Assembly (NCBI GenBank): GCA_020629995.1
Contig: JAHDCH010000004.1
Location: 1 to 5,332, forward strand
Reading direction: 5' to 3'
DNA from: Pseudaestuariivita sp.
Lineage (GTDB): Bacteria; Pseudomonadota; Alphaproteobacteria; Rhodobacterales; Rhodobacteraceae
DNA length: 5,332 nucleotides
Positions 1 to 5,332 of the stretch are shown piece after piece (position 1 is the stretch's first letter; each line of letters starts with the position of its first letter). The translations under genes and the position numbers were made by a program. The notes beneath the pieces were generated by a model, which saw only the letters and a list, made by a program, of their open reading frames with translations, was not told the origin of the DNA and did no database searches.

Positions 1-52
1 AAGGCGCTCAGAAAGACCCTCAGATCGCCGCACCGCGGCCCGTCGATGGCGC

Positions 53-415
53 TCAAGCATCACTTGACCTTGCATTTCCACGCATCCGCCAAGTCAGAAA
101 AGCCAATGCCGCGGTCGCCAAAGGGCCTAGAAAGAAAATATATATCCGGTCGAGTGCCCCGCCGGGAGAGTCGCATGGGAACAGCATCTGCCCTTCTCCA
201 CCAGAGCCAGGCACTGGCTCAATAAAGATGGGTTCACTCGCGCAATGCAATGCACCCTGCACGACGCTATGAGCCACAAACAGGCACGCGGCGGCTCCAG
301 CCGCGACCGCAGCATAAGCGTGGACCCATCTGTCAAGCGCGAACATCAAGCCCCAAACCAATCCGACCAGTAGCGCCAATGTCACAGCCATGGCAAACAG
401 CATCGCACCAAGCAT
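53..415 (-). CDS. Hypothetical small membrane protein, last gene of the hyd operon
   Basis: This is a 120-residue protein that I do not recognise. Three hydrophobic segments are visible at about residues 5-26, 33-54 and 91-109. A loop at about 55-90 holds C58 and C81, and a third cysteine, C44, lies in segment 2. The C-terminal tail (WRMRGNARSSDA) is basic, which suggests a cytoplasmic end. The ATG directly follows the hydA TGA with no gap, and a G-rich stretch (GGCGGGG) within the last hydA codons could serve as its ribosome binding site, so it is probably translationally coupled to hydA. Hand-counted GC over 61-415 is about 57%, lower than most of the neighbouring sequence, and it uses ATA isoleucine codons, so it may be a more recent addition or under weaker codon selection. 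It could be an uncharacterised lineage-specific protein; nothing in the sequence shows a transport or catalytic role. Confidence 0.6.
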   Translation of the reverse strand: MLGAMLFAMAVTLALLVGLVWGLMFALDRWVHAYAAVAAGAAACLFVAHSVVQGALHCASEPIFIEPVPGSGGEGQMLFPCDSPGGALDRIYIFFLGPLATAALAFLTWRMRGNARSSDA

Positions 416-1879
416 TCAAATCCCCGCCGGAATGTTCATCGGATCGCGCTGGATCATCTTGGGCGCCGTCAGCTCCTTCCATTTCGACAGCGCCGCCGAG
501 GCCGCCGGAAAGGGCGGACGAGGCACAAACCGCCCGCGCCCCGGCTGCGGCTGCGAGTTCTGGCCCCAGGCCCAGATCACATCACCGCGGCTCAGCGTAT
601 ACCGCGCCTGCGCCTTCACCTCGAACCCTTCAAACACGTTGTAATCCAGAACCGAGTGATGATTGGCGGGCGAGATGGTCTTGGAGATCTTCGGATCCCA
701 CACCACGATATCCGCATCCGCGCCTTCAACAATCGCGCCCTTCTTGGGATAGATGTTGAGGATCTTCGCCACATTGGTCGAGGTCGCCGCGACAAACTCG
801 TTCGGCGTCAGCCGCCCCGTCTCGACCCCTTCGGTCCACAGCACCGCCAGCCGCTCCTCAAGGCCGTTCGACCCGTTCGGAATGATCCGGAAATCATCGC
901 GCCCCGCGCGCTTCTGCTCGGTGGTAAACGCCGCATGGTCCGTCGCCACCACCTGCAGCGACCCCGCCTGCAAACCCGCCCAAAGCGAATCCTGATGATC
1001 CTTTGACCGGAACGGCGGCGACATCACCCGCCGCGCCGCATGGTCCCAATCCTTGTTGAAATACTCGCTCTCATCGAGGGTCAGAAACTGGATCAGCGGC
1101 TCGCCATAAACCCGCATCCCCTTCTGCCGCGCGCGCCGGATCGCCTCATGCGCCTGCTCGCAGGACACATGCACGATGTACAAAGGCGTGCCCGCGCAAT
1201 CGGCAATCGTGATCGCCCGGTTCGCGGCCTCGCCCTCGAACTCGGGCGGGCGGGAATAGGCATGCCCCTCGGGCCCCGTAATCCCCTGATCGAAATACTT
1301 CTGCTGCATCTCGGCGACCAGATCGCCGTTCTCGGCATGCACCATCGGCAGCGCGCCCAGCTCGGCGCAGCGCTTGAAGGACGCGAACATCTCGTCATCC
1401 TCGATCATCAGCGCGCCTTTGTAGGCCATGAAATGCTTGAACGAGTTGACGCCCATATCCACGGCGTCCTTCATCTCGTTAAAGATGCTCTCGTTCCAGC
1501 CGGTGATCGCCATGTGATAGCCGATGTCGCTGCAAATCTGATGCGCGCTCTTGCGGTGCCAGTTCTCGATCGCGTTCTTGATGCTGCCATCCTCGCCGGG
1601 CAGGCAGAAATCCACGATCATCGTGGTCCCGCCCGTGGCCGCCGCCCAGGTGCCGCTCTCGAACGTCTCGGCGGCGGTGGTGCCCATGAACGGCATCTCG
1701 AGGTGCGTATGCGGGTCGATCCCCCCGGGGATGACATAGGCTCCCTCGGCGTCGATCACCTCTTCTGCGCTCAGGTCCTCGCCGATCTGCTTGATGATCT
1801 CGCCTTCGATCAGCACGTCAGCCTTCCACGTCCGGTCGGCGGTGCATACGGTGCCGTTCTTGATCACTTTGGTGGTCAT
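416..1879 (-). CDS. hydA: Dihydropyrimidinase (D-hydantoinase family)
   Basis: This 487-residue cytosolic amidohydrolase hydrolyses 5,6-dihydrouracil or dihydrothymine to N-carbamoyl-beta-alanine or N-carbamoyl-beta-aminoisobutyrate, the second step of reductive pyrimidine degradation. The complete binuclear-metal set is visible: H57 and H59 in DPHTHLEMP, the lysine expected to be carbamylated (K154 in FMAYKG), H181 in MVHAEN, H237 in YIVHVS, and D314 in ATDH. Y153 is at the position of the substrate-contacting tyrosine of the family. The N-terminal MTTKVIKNGTV is a typical start of the small beta domain, and the length is normal. I chose the ATG at 1879 because GAGGGGAGA lies 7 bases upstream; the reading frame stays open for 90 more codons, but that stretch is low-complexity Arg/Gly/Ala sequence that overlaps the preceding gene. 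It sits between two membrane-protein genes and downstream of the carbamoyl hydrolase gene. Dihydropyrimidinase is preferred over allantoinase or a generic hydantoinase because of the preA and rutR neighbours. Confidence 0.96.
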   Translation of the reverse strand: MTTKVIKNGTVCTADRTWKADVLIEGEIIKQIGEDLSAEEVIDAEGAYVIPGGIDPHTHLEMPFMGTTAAETFESGTWAAATGGTTMIVDFCLPGEDGSIKNAIENWHRKSAHQICSDIGYHMAITGWNESIFNEMKDAVDMGVNSFKHFMAYKGALMIEDDEMFASFKRCAELGALPMVHAENGDLVAEMQQKYFDQGITGPEGHAYSRPPEFEGEAANRAITIADCAGTPLYIVHVSCEQAHEAIRRARQKGMRVYGEPLIQFLTLDESEYFNKDWDHAARRVMSPPFRSKDHQDSLWAGLQAGSLQVVATDHAAFTTEQKRAGRDDFRIIPNGSNGLEERLAVLWTEGVETGRLTPNEFVAATSTNVAKILNIYPKKGAIVEGADADIVVWDPKISKTISPANHHSVLDYNVFEGFEVKAQARYTLSRGDVIWAWGQNSQPQPGRGRFVPRPPFPAASAALSKWKELTAPKMIQRDPMNIPAGI

Positions 1880-1886
1880 CGATTTG

Positions 1887-1895
1887 TCTCCCCTC
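1887..1895 (-). promoter_or_regulatory. Ribosome binding site of hydA
   Basis: On the minus strand this reads GAGGGGAGA, 7 bases before the ATG at 1879. It lies in the 23-base gap after the stop of the preceding membrane-protein gene. It decides the start of hydA against the longer open frame that runs back to 2149. Confidence 0.8.
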
Positions 1896-1902
1896 AGGCG
1901 CG

Positions 1903-2559
1903 TCAGCCGCGCGGCGGTTTGTACTCCAGCGCCTCGCGCGCCTCGTGTTGCATCACGGCCAGCTCGACGCGGCGCTTTTCCACGTCGATGGCCATCATCT
2001 CTTGCTCGTATTCGCGCTTCCACCCGCTGGTCAGGAACAGGAACAGCGAGCCCAGGGCCGACCCAGCCGCGCTCAGCGCCGCCACCAGTGTTGACAGGCG
2101 CTTGGACGCCTCTTCGGCCACAAACGGCTCTTCCTCGGGGGCGGGCCACATCGCTTCGACCTTGGCATTGAGGTCGGTCAGGATGTTCTGCCGCTCGGCA
2201 TCGTCCGGCGCGCGCACGATCATGTCGATCCGCGCGATCACCTCTTCGGCGACCACGAACTGCACCCTGTATTCCATGAGCCGGGTATAGACACCCGCCG
2301 CCAGCCTCTCGCGGTCAGACCTTGCCGGGGCGGCCGCGATGGCCTCCAGCTCCTGCAACAGGTCTTCCGAGGTCATCTCTATGAAAAACGCCGTCTCGGC
2401 CTGCCGCCCGGCGCTGCGCATCTGCTCGATCGCCTGCTCTTTTTGCTGCACCTCGGCTTCCAGAGCCTGCACCGCCTGCCGCTCGGCGTACCAGGCATAA
2501 CCCAGCAGCCCGAACGCCAGCAGCGCCAGCACCAGCATCCCCTTGAAGCGTAGGCTCAC
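1903..2559 (-). CDS. Membrane-anchored coiled-coil protein of unknown function within the pyrimidine operon
   Basis: This is a 218-residue protein that I do not recognise. A hydrophobic helix at about residues 8-24, preceded by MSLRFKG, looks like an uncleaved N-terminal anchor. A charged, heptad-like helix follows (about 25-55, rich in A, E and Q), then a mostly helical region to about 150. A second hydrophobic segment at about 154-178 contains a G166-x3-G170 spacing, and the protein ends with a charged helix (about 180-212). This suggests a two-helix membrane protein with both tails on the same side. The start is GTG, forming a 4-base GTGA overlap with the stop of the upstream hydrolase gene, which strongly suggests coupled translation. 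An internal ATG at 2538 is a poorer choice because the purine stretch before it has no spacing. The N-terminal half superficially resembles methyl-accepting or sensor-type membrane domains, but no signalling motif is present. Its place between two enzymes of one pathway suggests a pathway-related role, for example tethering or modulation; that is inference. Confidence 0.85.
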   Translation of the reverse strand: MSLRFKGMLVLALLAFGLLGYAWYAERQAVQALEAEVQQKEQAIEQMRSAGRQAETAFFIEMTSEDLLQELEAIAAAPARSDRERLAAGVYTRLMEYRVQFVVAEEVIARIDMIVRAPDDAERQNILTDLNAKVEAMWPAPEEEPFVAEEASKRLSTLVAALSAAGSALGSLFLFLTSGWKREYEQEMMAIDVEKRRVELAVMQHEAREALEYKPPRG

Positions 2560-3806
2560 CCCTCAACCCCCGCCGTCTCGACCACTGCGTGCATCAACAC
2601 ATCCGCGCCCGCCGTGGCCCATTCCTTCGAGATTTCCTCGGCCTCGTTGTGGGACAGACCGTCCACGCAGGGGCACATGATCATGGCGGTGGGGTAGAGG
2701 TCATTGATCCAGCAGGCGTCGTGGCCCGCGCCGCTGACGATGTCCATGTGGGAATAGCCCAGCCGTTCGGCCGCATCGCGCACCGCGCCAACGCAGGCTT
2801 CGTCAAAGGCGGGCGGGTCAAACTGGCCCACGATCTCGGCGCTGAACTCGACGCCGATCTCCTCGCACAGGCCCGGCGCGCGGGCCATCAGCTCGTCGAC
2901 CATGCCGTTCAGCTTGTCCAGAAGGTGCGTGCGCATGTCGACCGTGAACACCACCTTGCCGGGGATGATGTTGCGCGAATTGGGGTAGACGTCGATATGG
3001 CCGATCGCGCCCACGGCGTTCGGCTGGTTCTTCATCGCGATCTCGTGCACCAGCTCGGTGATCAGGGCGAGGCCCCTCCCTGCGTTCTTGCGCATGTGCA
3101 TGGGGGTCGAGCCTGTGTGGCTTTCCTTGCCCGTCACCGTGCATTCGATCCAGCGCAGCCCCTGCCCGTGCGTGACCACGCCAATATCCTTGCCCTCGGC
3201 CTCGAGGATCGGGCCCTGTTCGATATGAAGCTCGAAGAAGGCGTGCATCTTGCGATCCCCGACCTTTTCGGGGCCCTTCCAGCCGATCCGCTCCAGCTCG
3301 TCGCCAAAGCGTTTGCCAGCTGCGTCCACCCGGTCATTCGCCCACTCGAGCGTGTGTTTTCCGGCGAACACGCCGCTGGCCAGCATGGCGGGGGCAAAGC
3401 GCGTGCCTTCTTCGTTGGTCCAGTTGGTGACGACGATGGGGTGCTTGGTCTTGATACCCAGATCGTTCATCGTGCGGATGATCTCGAGCCCGCCAAGCAC
3501 GCCCAGCACCCCGTCGTACTTGCCGCCGGTCGGCTGGGTGTCGAGGTGGCTGCCCACGTAGACGGGCAGCGCGTCGGGGTCGGTGCCTTCACGCCGGGCG
3601 AACATGTTGCCGATCTCGTCGACACCCATGGTCATGCCCGCGTCCTCGCACCAGCGCTGGAACAGGTGGCGGCCTTCGCTGTCTTCGTCGGTCAGGGTCT
3701 GGCGGTTGTTGCCGCCCGCGATGCCGGGGCCGATTTTGGCCATTTCCATCAGGCTGTCCCACAGCCGATCCCCGTTGACCTTCAGGTTCTCGCCCGGAGC
3801 CGCCAT
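2556..3806 (-). CDS. M20-family N-carbamoyl-beta-alanine / N-carbamoyl-amino-acid amidohydrolase (beta-ureidopropionase role)
   Basis: This 416-residue zinc-dependent hydrolase belongs to the allantoate amidohydrolase / L-carbamoylase / beta-ureidopropionase group. It most likely cleaves N-carbamoyl-beta-alanine to beta-alanine, CO2 and ammonia, the last step of reductive pyrimidine degradation. Metal ligands are visible in family order: H87 in GSHLDT, bridging D98 in GGKYDG, E133 in NEEG (with catalytic base E132), H194 in ELHIEQG, and H386 in LSHNEAE. Candidate substrate residues are Q197, H230 (KESHTGSTPM), N279 and R292. The central lid/dimerisation domain lies at about residues 212-330. 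The ATG at 3806 is preferred because GGGGGA lies 6 bases upstream; the open frame extends 62 codons further, but through the promoter/operator region. It is the first gene of the operon and overlaps the next gene by 4 bases. The exact substrate cannot be fixed from sequence; the pathway context favours N-carbamoyl-beta-alanine over allantoate or N-carbamoyl-L-amino acids. The family is unrelated to the nitrilase-type beta-ureidopropionases of animals. Confidence 0.93.
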   Translation of the reverse strand: MAAPGENLKVNGDRLWDSLMEMAKIGPGIAGGNNRQTLTDEDSEGRHLFQRWCEDAGMTMGVDEIGNMFARREGTDPDALPVYVGSHLDTQPTGGKYDGVLGVLGGLEIIRTMNDLGIKTKHPIVVTNWTNEEGTRFAPAMLASGVFAGKHTLEWANDRVDAAGKRFGDELERIGWKGPEKVGDRKMHAFFELHIEQGPILEAEGKDIGVVTHGQGLRWIECTVTGKESHTGSTPMHMRKNAGRGLALITELVHEIAMKNQPNAVGAIGHIDVYPNSRNIIPGKVVFTVDMRTHLLDKLNGMVDELMARAPGLCEEIGVEFSAEIVGQFDPPAFDEACVGAVRDAAERLGYSHMDIVSGAGHDACWINDLYPTAMIMCPCVDGLSHNEAEEISKEWATAGADVLMHAVVETAGVEG

Positions 3807-3812
3807 GTTTGA

Positions 3813-3818
3813 TCCCCC
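3813..3818 (-). promoter_or_regulatory. Ribosome binding site of the M20 hydrolase gene
   Basis: The minus strand reads GGGGGA, 6 bases before the ATG at 3806. It fixes the start codon and rejects the 62-codon upstream extension, which would run through the promoter. Confidence 0.7.
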
Positions 3819-3824
3819 AAAAAT

Positions 3825-3840
3825 TTGACCAGTTGGTAAA
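3825..3840. promoter_or_regulatory. RutR-type operator
   Basis: The sequence TTGACCAGTTGGTAAA is an inverted repeat of two 7-base arms around a 2-base centre, with one mismatch between arms. The E. coli RutR consensus, as I recall it, is TTGACCAnnTGGTCAA; this site matches 13 of 14 specified bases. It lies 18 bases upstream of the hydrolase start codon, and the gene divergent from it encodes a clear RutR homologue. It touches the candidate -10 element of the hydrolase promoter and would cover the expected transcription start, so a bound repressor should block initiation. Binding itself is inferred. Confidence 0.82.
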
Positions 3841-3868
3841 CGATTGCGCGCGGGGCCGTTTCTGTCAA
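3840..3868 (-). promoter_or_regulatory. Candidate sigma-70 promoter of the hydrolase-hydA operon
   Basis: On the minus strand an exact TTGACA (3863-3868) is followed after 17 bases by AATCGT (3840-3845), a weak -10 matching the consensus at three positions. A strong -35 with a poor -10 is common in GC-rich alphaproteobacteria. The expected start near 3833 would fall inside the RutR-type operator and give a leader of roughly 27 bases. The -35 is convincing; the -10 is placed by spacing. Confidence 0.55.
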
Positions 3869-3872
3869 GAAT
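3844..3872 (+). promoter_or_regulatory. Possible rutR promoter, overlapping the divergent one
   Basis: TTGCGC (3844-3849) and AAGAAT (3867-3872) are separated by 17 bases and match the sigma-70 consensus at 3 and 4 of 6 positions. The site overlaps the hydrolase promoter almost completely on the other strand. The operator lies just upstream of it, so RutR might influence its own gene. The match is weak and other placements in 3841-3939 are possible. Confidence 0.28.
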
Positions 3873-3939
3873 AACCCCCACGGCCCAGACTGCGCCGTGA
3901 CCCACGATTCGGGCAACCGCCCACAATTTAAGCAGGCCC

Positions 3940-4551
3940 ATGCCCGACGACGCCCCGAAAAAACCCAGCCGCATCCAGCTGAAGAATCGCAAGAAAATCC
4001 TCGATGCTGCGCTCGAGGTGTTTTCGTCGCATGGCTTTCGCGGTGCGACGCTGGACCAGATCGCCGAGGCCGCCGGCCTGTCAAAACCGAACCTTCTTTA
4101 TTATTTCGATGGCAAGGAAGACATCCACCGCACGCTTCTGAACGGCCTTCTGGACGTCTGGCTCGCGCCATTGAAAGAGATGGACCCCTCGGGCGACCCT
4201 CTTGAAGAACTGATGGGCTATATCCACCGCAAGCTCGAGATGAGCTGGGAGATGCCCCGCGAAAGCCGCCTGTTCGCCGGTGAGGTGATCCAGGGCGCTC
4301 CGCGGATGGAGGCGGACCTGCAAAGCGGGCTCAAGCCGCTGTTCGATGCCAAATGCGACGTGATCCGGGGATGGGCCGATGCGGGCCTTCTGGCCCCTGT
4401 GAACCCTGCGCATCTGTTGATGTCGATCTGGGCCGTCACCCAGCACTATGCCGATTTCGAAGCTCAGGTTGGCGTTCTGACCGGTCCCGCTCCTCGTGCC
4501 GAAGCCCGGGCGCATGTGGACAAGATGTTCCGGTCTTTGCTTTCGCCTTAA
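3940..4551 (+). CDS. rutR: TetR-family pyrimidine-responsive regulator RutR
   Basis: This 203-residue protein is a DNA-binding repressor expected to release its operator when uracil or thymine binds. The N-terminal TetR helix-turn-helix is at about residues 16-60 (ILDAALEVFSSHGF, then TLDQIAEAAGLSKPNLLYYF as the turn and recognition helix). Several stretches closely resemble E. coli RutR as I remember it: LLYYF, LDVWLAPLK (71-79), YIHRKLEMS, ESRLF and IWAVTQHYADF (163-173); the last lies in the ligand-binding domain. The length is close to that of E. coli RutR (about 212). The start is the ATG after AGCAGG, a modest ribosome binding site only 3 bases away, but the leader MPDDAPKKPSRIQLKNRKK is typical of the family. 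It is divergent from the hydrolase operon across a 133-base region containing a RutR-type operator, which makes control of that operon the natural reading. In E. coli RutR represses the rut operon; no rut gene is present here. Confidence 0.93.
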   Translation: MPDDAPKKPSRIQLKNRKKILDAALEVFSSHGFRGATLDQIAEAAGLSKPNLLYYFDGKEDIHRTLLNGLLDVWLAPLKEMDPSGDPLEELMGYIHRKLEMSWEMPRESRLFAGEVIQGAPRMEADLQSGLKPLFDAKCDVIRGWADAGLLAPVNPAHLLMSIWAVTQHYADFEAQVGVLTGPAPRAEARAHVDKMFRSLLSP

Positions 4552-4585
4552 CGCTCTGTTCACCAGGCTGACGCATCATGTTCGC

Positions 4586-4825
4586 ATGAACATGATGCTG
4601 AAAGATGTGCGCCGCCCGATCAATCATGGGTTCACGCGCAAGATGTTTGGGGCCAAGGCCGCTCAGACAGGCGGGATCGTGCGACGGTCAAAACGGGACG
4701 TGCACCGCGAGATCGGGTTGCCCCACCTCATGGCCGAGGTCGAGCGGCGCGGCTTTCATCTGATCGAAAGCGGCGATCAATACGTCATCATCTGCCACCC
4801 GGGCCACATCCGCATCCTGTGCTGA
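4586..4825 (+). CDS. Small basic conserved protein, 79 aa, unknown function
   Basis: The protein is rich in Arg, Lys and His and ends in a pattern I associate with a short protein family common in Rhodobacteraceae: GGIVRRSKRDVHREIG (29-44), EVERRGFHLIESGDQYVIIC (51-70) and a terminal IRILC. From memory, members of that family are often labelled N-(5'-phosphoribosyl)anthranilate isomerase in databases. That enzyme is a TIM barrel of about 200 residues, so such a label would be wrong here. The start is uncertain: ATGs at 4586, 4592 and 4595 are all in frame, no good ribosome binding site precedes any of them, and the frame is open back into rutR. It begins 34 bases after the rutR stop and could be on the same transcript. 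Its stop is directly followed by the palindrome at 4827. Cysteines C70 and C79 are present, with no metal motif. Confidence 0.72.
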   Translation: MNMMLKDVRRPINHGFTRKMFGAKAAQTGGIVRRSKRDVHREIGLPHLMAEVERRGFHLIESGDQYVIICHPGHIRILC

Positions 4826-4826
4826 C

Positions 4827-4856
4827 GCCCAAAAAGTTCGTACGAACTTTTTGGGC
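4827..4856. terminator. Perfect 30-bp palindrome, probable bidirectional terminator
   Basis: The two 15-base arms (GCCCAAAAAGTTCGT and its exact reverse complement) meet with no spacer. The inner GTTCGTACGAAC core is flanked by A5 and T5, so either strand gives a hairpin with a U-run inside the descending arm. It starts 1 base after the stop of the 79-aa gene and lies 26 bases beyond the preA stop, exactly between converging genes. Unlike a classical terminator, the U-run is followed by GGGC, so a repeat element or protein-binding site remains possible. Confidence 0.6.
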
Positions 4857-4882
4857 CCACATTTTCCTTCCGAAAAATGCCG

Positions 4883-5332
4883 CTACTCGGCTGCCTTGGC
4901 CGCGGGATTGTTGGGGTGCGTCGTCCAGTTGGCATAGTCTGGCTCCACCACCCGGCCCGTACGCGGGTCGGTCTGCCCTGGCTCCATCGCCTCCATCGTG
5001 ATGCACGCCTCGACCGGGCAGACATTGACGCACAGGTTGCACGCCACGCATTCGTCATCCTTGACGGTAAAGACCCGGTCCTCGGACATGGCGATCGCCT
5101 GGTGGCTGGTGTCCTCGCAGGCGGCAAAGCAGCGCCCGCAGCTGATGCACAGATCCTGATTGATCTTCGCCTTGGCGATGTAATTCAGGTTCAGATGCTG
5201 CCAATCGCTGCAATTGGGCACCGCGCGGCCCACCAGATCGGCGGTCGAGGCAAAGCCCTTGTCGTCCATATACTCGCTCAGGCCGCTGATCATCTCCTGC
5301 ACGATCTTGAATCCATAAGTCATCGCCGCCGT
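4883..5332 (-). CDS. preA: NAD-dependent dihydropyrimidine dehydrogenase subunit PreA, C-terminal part (runs off the window)
   Basis: The visible 149 residues are the C-terminal part of PreA, which with the flavoprotein PreT reduces uracil and thymine to 5,6-dihydropyrimidines, the first pathway step. The segment TAAMTYGFKIVQEMISGL is the characteristic end of the FMN-binding dihydroorotate-dehydrogenase-like barrel. It is followed by a bacterial ferredoxin domain with two four-cysteine motifs, CISCGRCFAAC and CVACNLCVNVCP, which together ligate two [4Fe-4S] clusters. A tail of about 44 residues after the last cysteine (ending NPAAKAAE) is somewhat longer than I recall for the E. coli protein. 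The frame is open to the last base with no start, so the gene is cut by the window edge; PreA proteins are usually 410-435 residues. It points the same way as the hydrolase operon but is separated from it by rutR and the 79-aa gene, so it must have its own promoter outside the window. Confidence 0.96.
   Translation of the reverse strand, partial: TAAMTYGFKIVQEMISGLSEYMDDKGFASTADLVGRAVPNCSDWQHLNLNYIAKAKINQDLCISCGRCFAACEDTSHQAIAMSEDRVFTVKDDECVACNLCVNVCPVEACITMEAMEPGQTDPRTGRVVEPDYANWTTHPNNPAAKAAE

Noticed and set aside
1..52. Possible further operon gene at the left edge, including a GTG on the minus strand at 33 and an 8-base direct repeat GGCGCTCA at 3-10 and 48-55
   Set aside because: Too short to judge: there is no clear ribosome binding site, and one 8-base repeat overlaps the stop of the 120-aa gene and could be chance.
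1612..1626. Near-perfect palindrome CCACGATCATCGTGG within hydA
   Set aside because: It lies wholly in conserved coding sequence (around MIVDF) and is explained by codon content.
1880..2149. A 90-codon N-terminal extension of the hydA frame
   Set aside because: It would overlap the preceding membrane-protein gene and is Arg/Gly/Ala filler; a strong ribosome binding site precedes the ATG at 1879.
1040..2290. A 416-codon open frame on the plus strand opposite hydA and the 218-aa gene
   Set aside because: It spans two well-supported minus-strand genes, has no domain signature, and its composition is that of an antisense shadow.
2589..3812. A 407-codon open frame on the plus strand opposite the M20 hydrolase gene
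   Set aside because: The minus-strand frame has all five metal ligands of a known family. The plus-strand product is a His/Asp/Val/Ala-rich shadow of GC-rich codons with no recognisable domain.
3807..3992. A 62-codon N-terminal extension of the hydrolase frame
   Set aside because: It would run through the operator, promoter and the start of rutR, and the family does not have such a leader; GGGGGA precedes the ATG at 3806.
4081..4563. A 160-codon minus-strand frame opposite rutR
   Set aside because: rutR is an unmistakable TetR-family gene; the opposing frame has no domain signature.
1..5332. tRNA, rRNA, CRISPR array, insertion sequence or riboswitch
   Set aside because: Nearly all the sequence is coding, the intergenic gaps are 133 bases or less, and none shows repeat-spacer structure, tRNA folding motifs or transposase features.

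Overview
The window carries most of a reductive pyrimidine (uracil/thymine) catabolism locus. It is GC-rich, and the protein sequences and gene order resemble an alphaproteobacterium, most likely of the Roseobacter/Rhodobacteraceae group. That placement is inferred from remembered family resemblance; no search was run.

Layout from right to left. At the right edge, on the minus strand, is the C-terminal third of preA, the iron-sulfur subunit of NAD-dependent dihydropyrimidine dehydrogenase (step 1); its N-terminus and any partner preT lie beyond base 5332. Two plus-strand genes converge on it: rutR, a TetR-family pyrimidine-responsive regulator, and a 79-residue basic protein. A perfect 30-bp palindrome (4827-4856) sits between the converging stop codons and probably terminates transcription from both sides. 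Divergent from rutR is a tightly packed minus-strand operon: an M20-family N-carbamoyl-amino-acid/beta-alanine amidohydrolase (step 3), a 218-residue membrane-anchored coiled-coil protein of unknown function, dihydropyrimidinase hydA (step 2), and a 120-residue protein with three predicted membrane helices. Junctions are a 4-base GTGA overlap, a 23-base gap holding a strong ribosome binding site, and a TGA directly abutting an ATG, so translational coupling is likely. Bases 1-52 hold nothing I can support.

How it works together: PreA (with PreT) reduces uracil or thymine to the dihydropyrimidine, HydA opens the ring to an N-carbamoyl-beta-amino acid, and the M20 hydrolase releases the beta-amino acid, CO2 and ammonia. 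The 133-bp divergent intergenic region contains TTGACCAGTTGGTAAA (3825-3840), which matches the E. coli RutR operator consensus at 13 of 14 specified positions. It abuts a candidate -10 element that is 17 bp from an exact TTGACA. This predicts direct repression of the hydrolase operon by RutR, relieved by pyrimidine.

The catabolic enzymes are well known. The less explained parts are the two membrane proteins built into a cytosolic pathway operon, the RutR control of a reductive rather than Rut-type route, the small basic protein and the palindrome.
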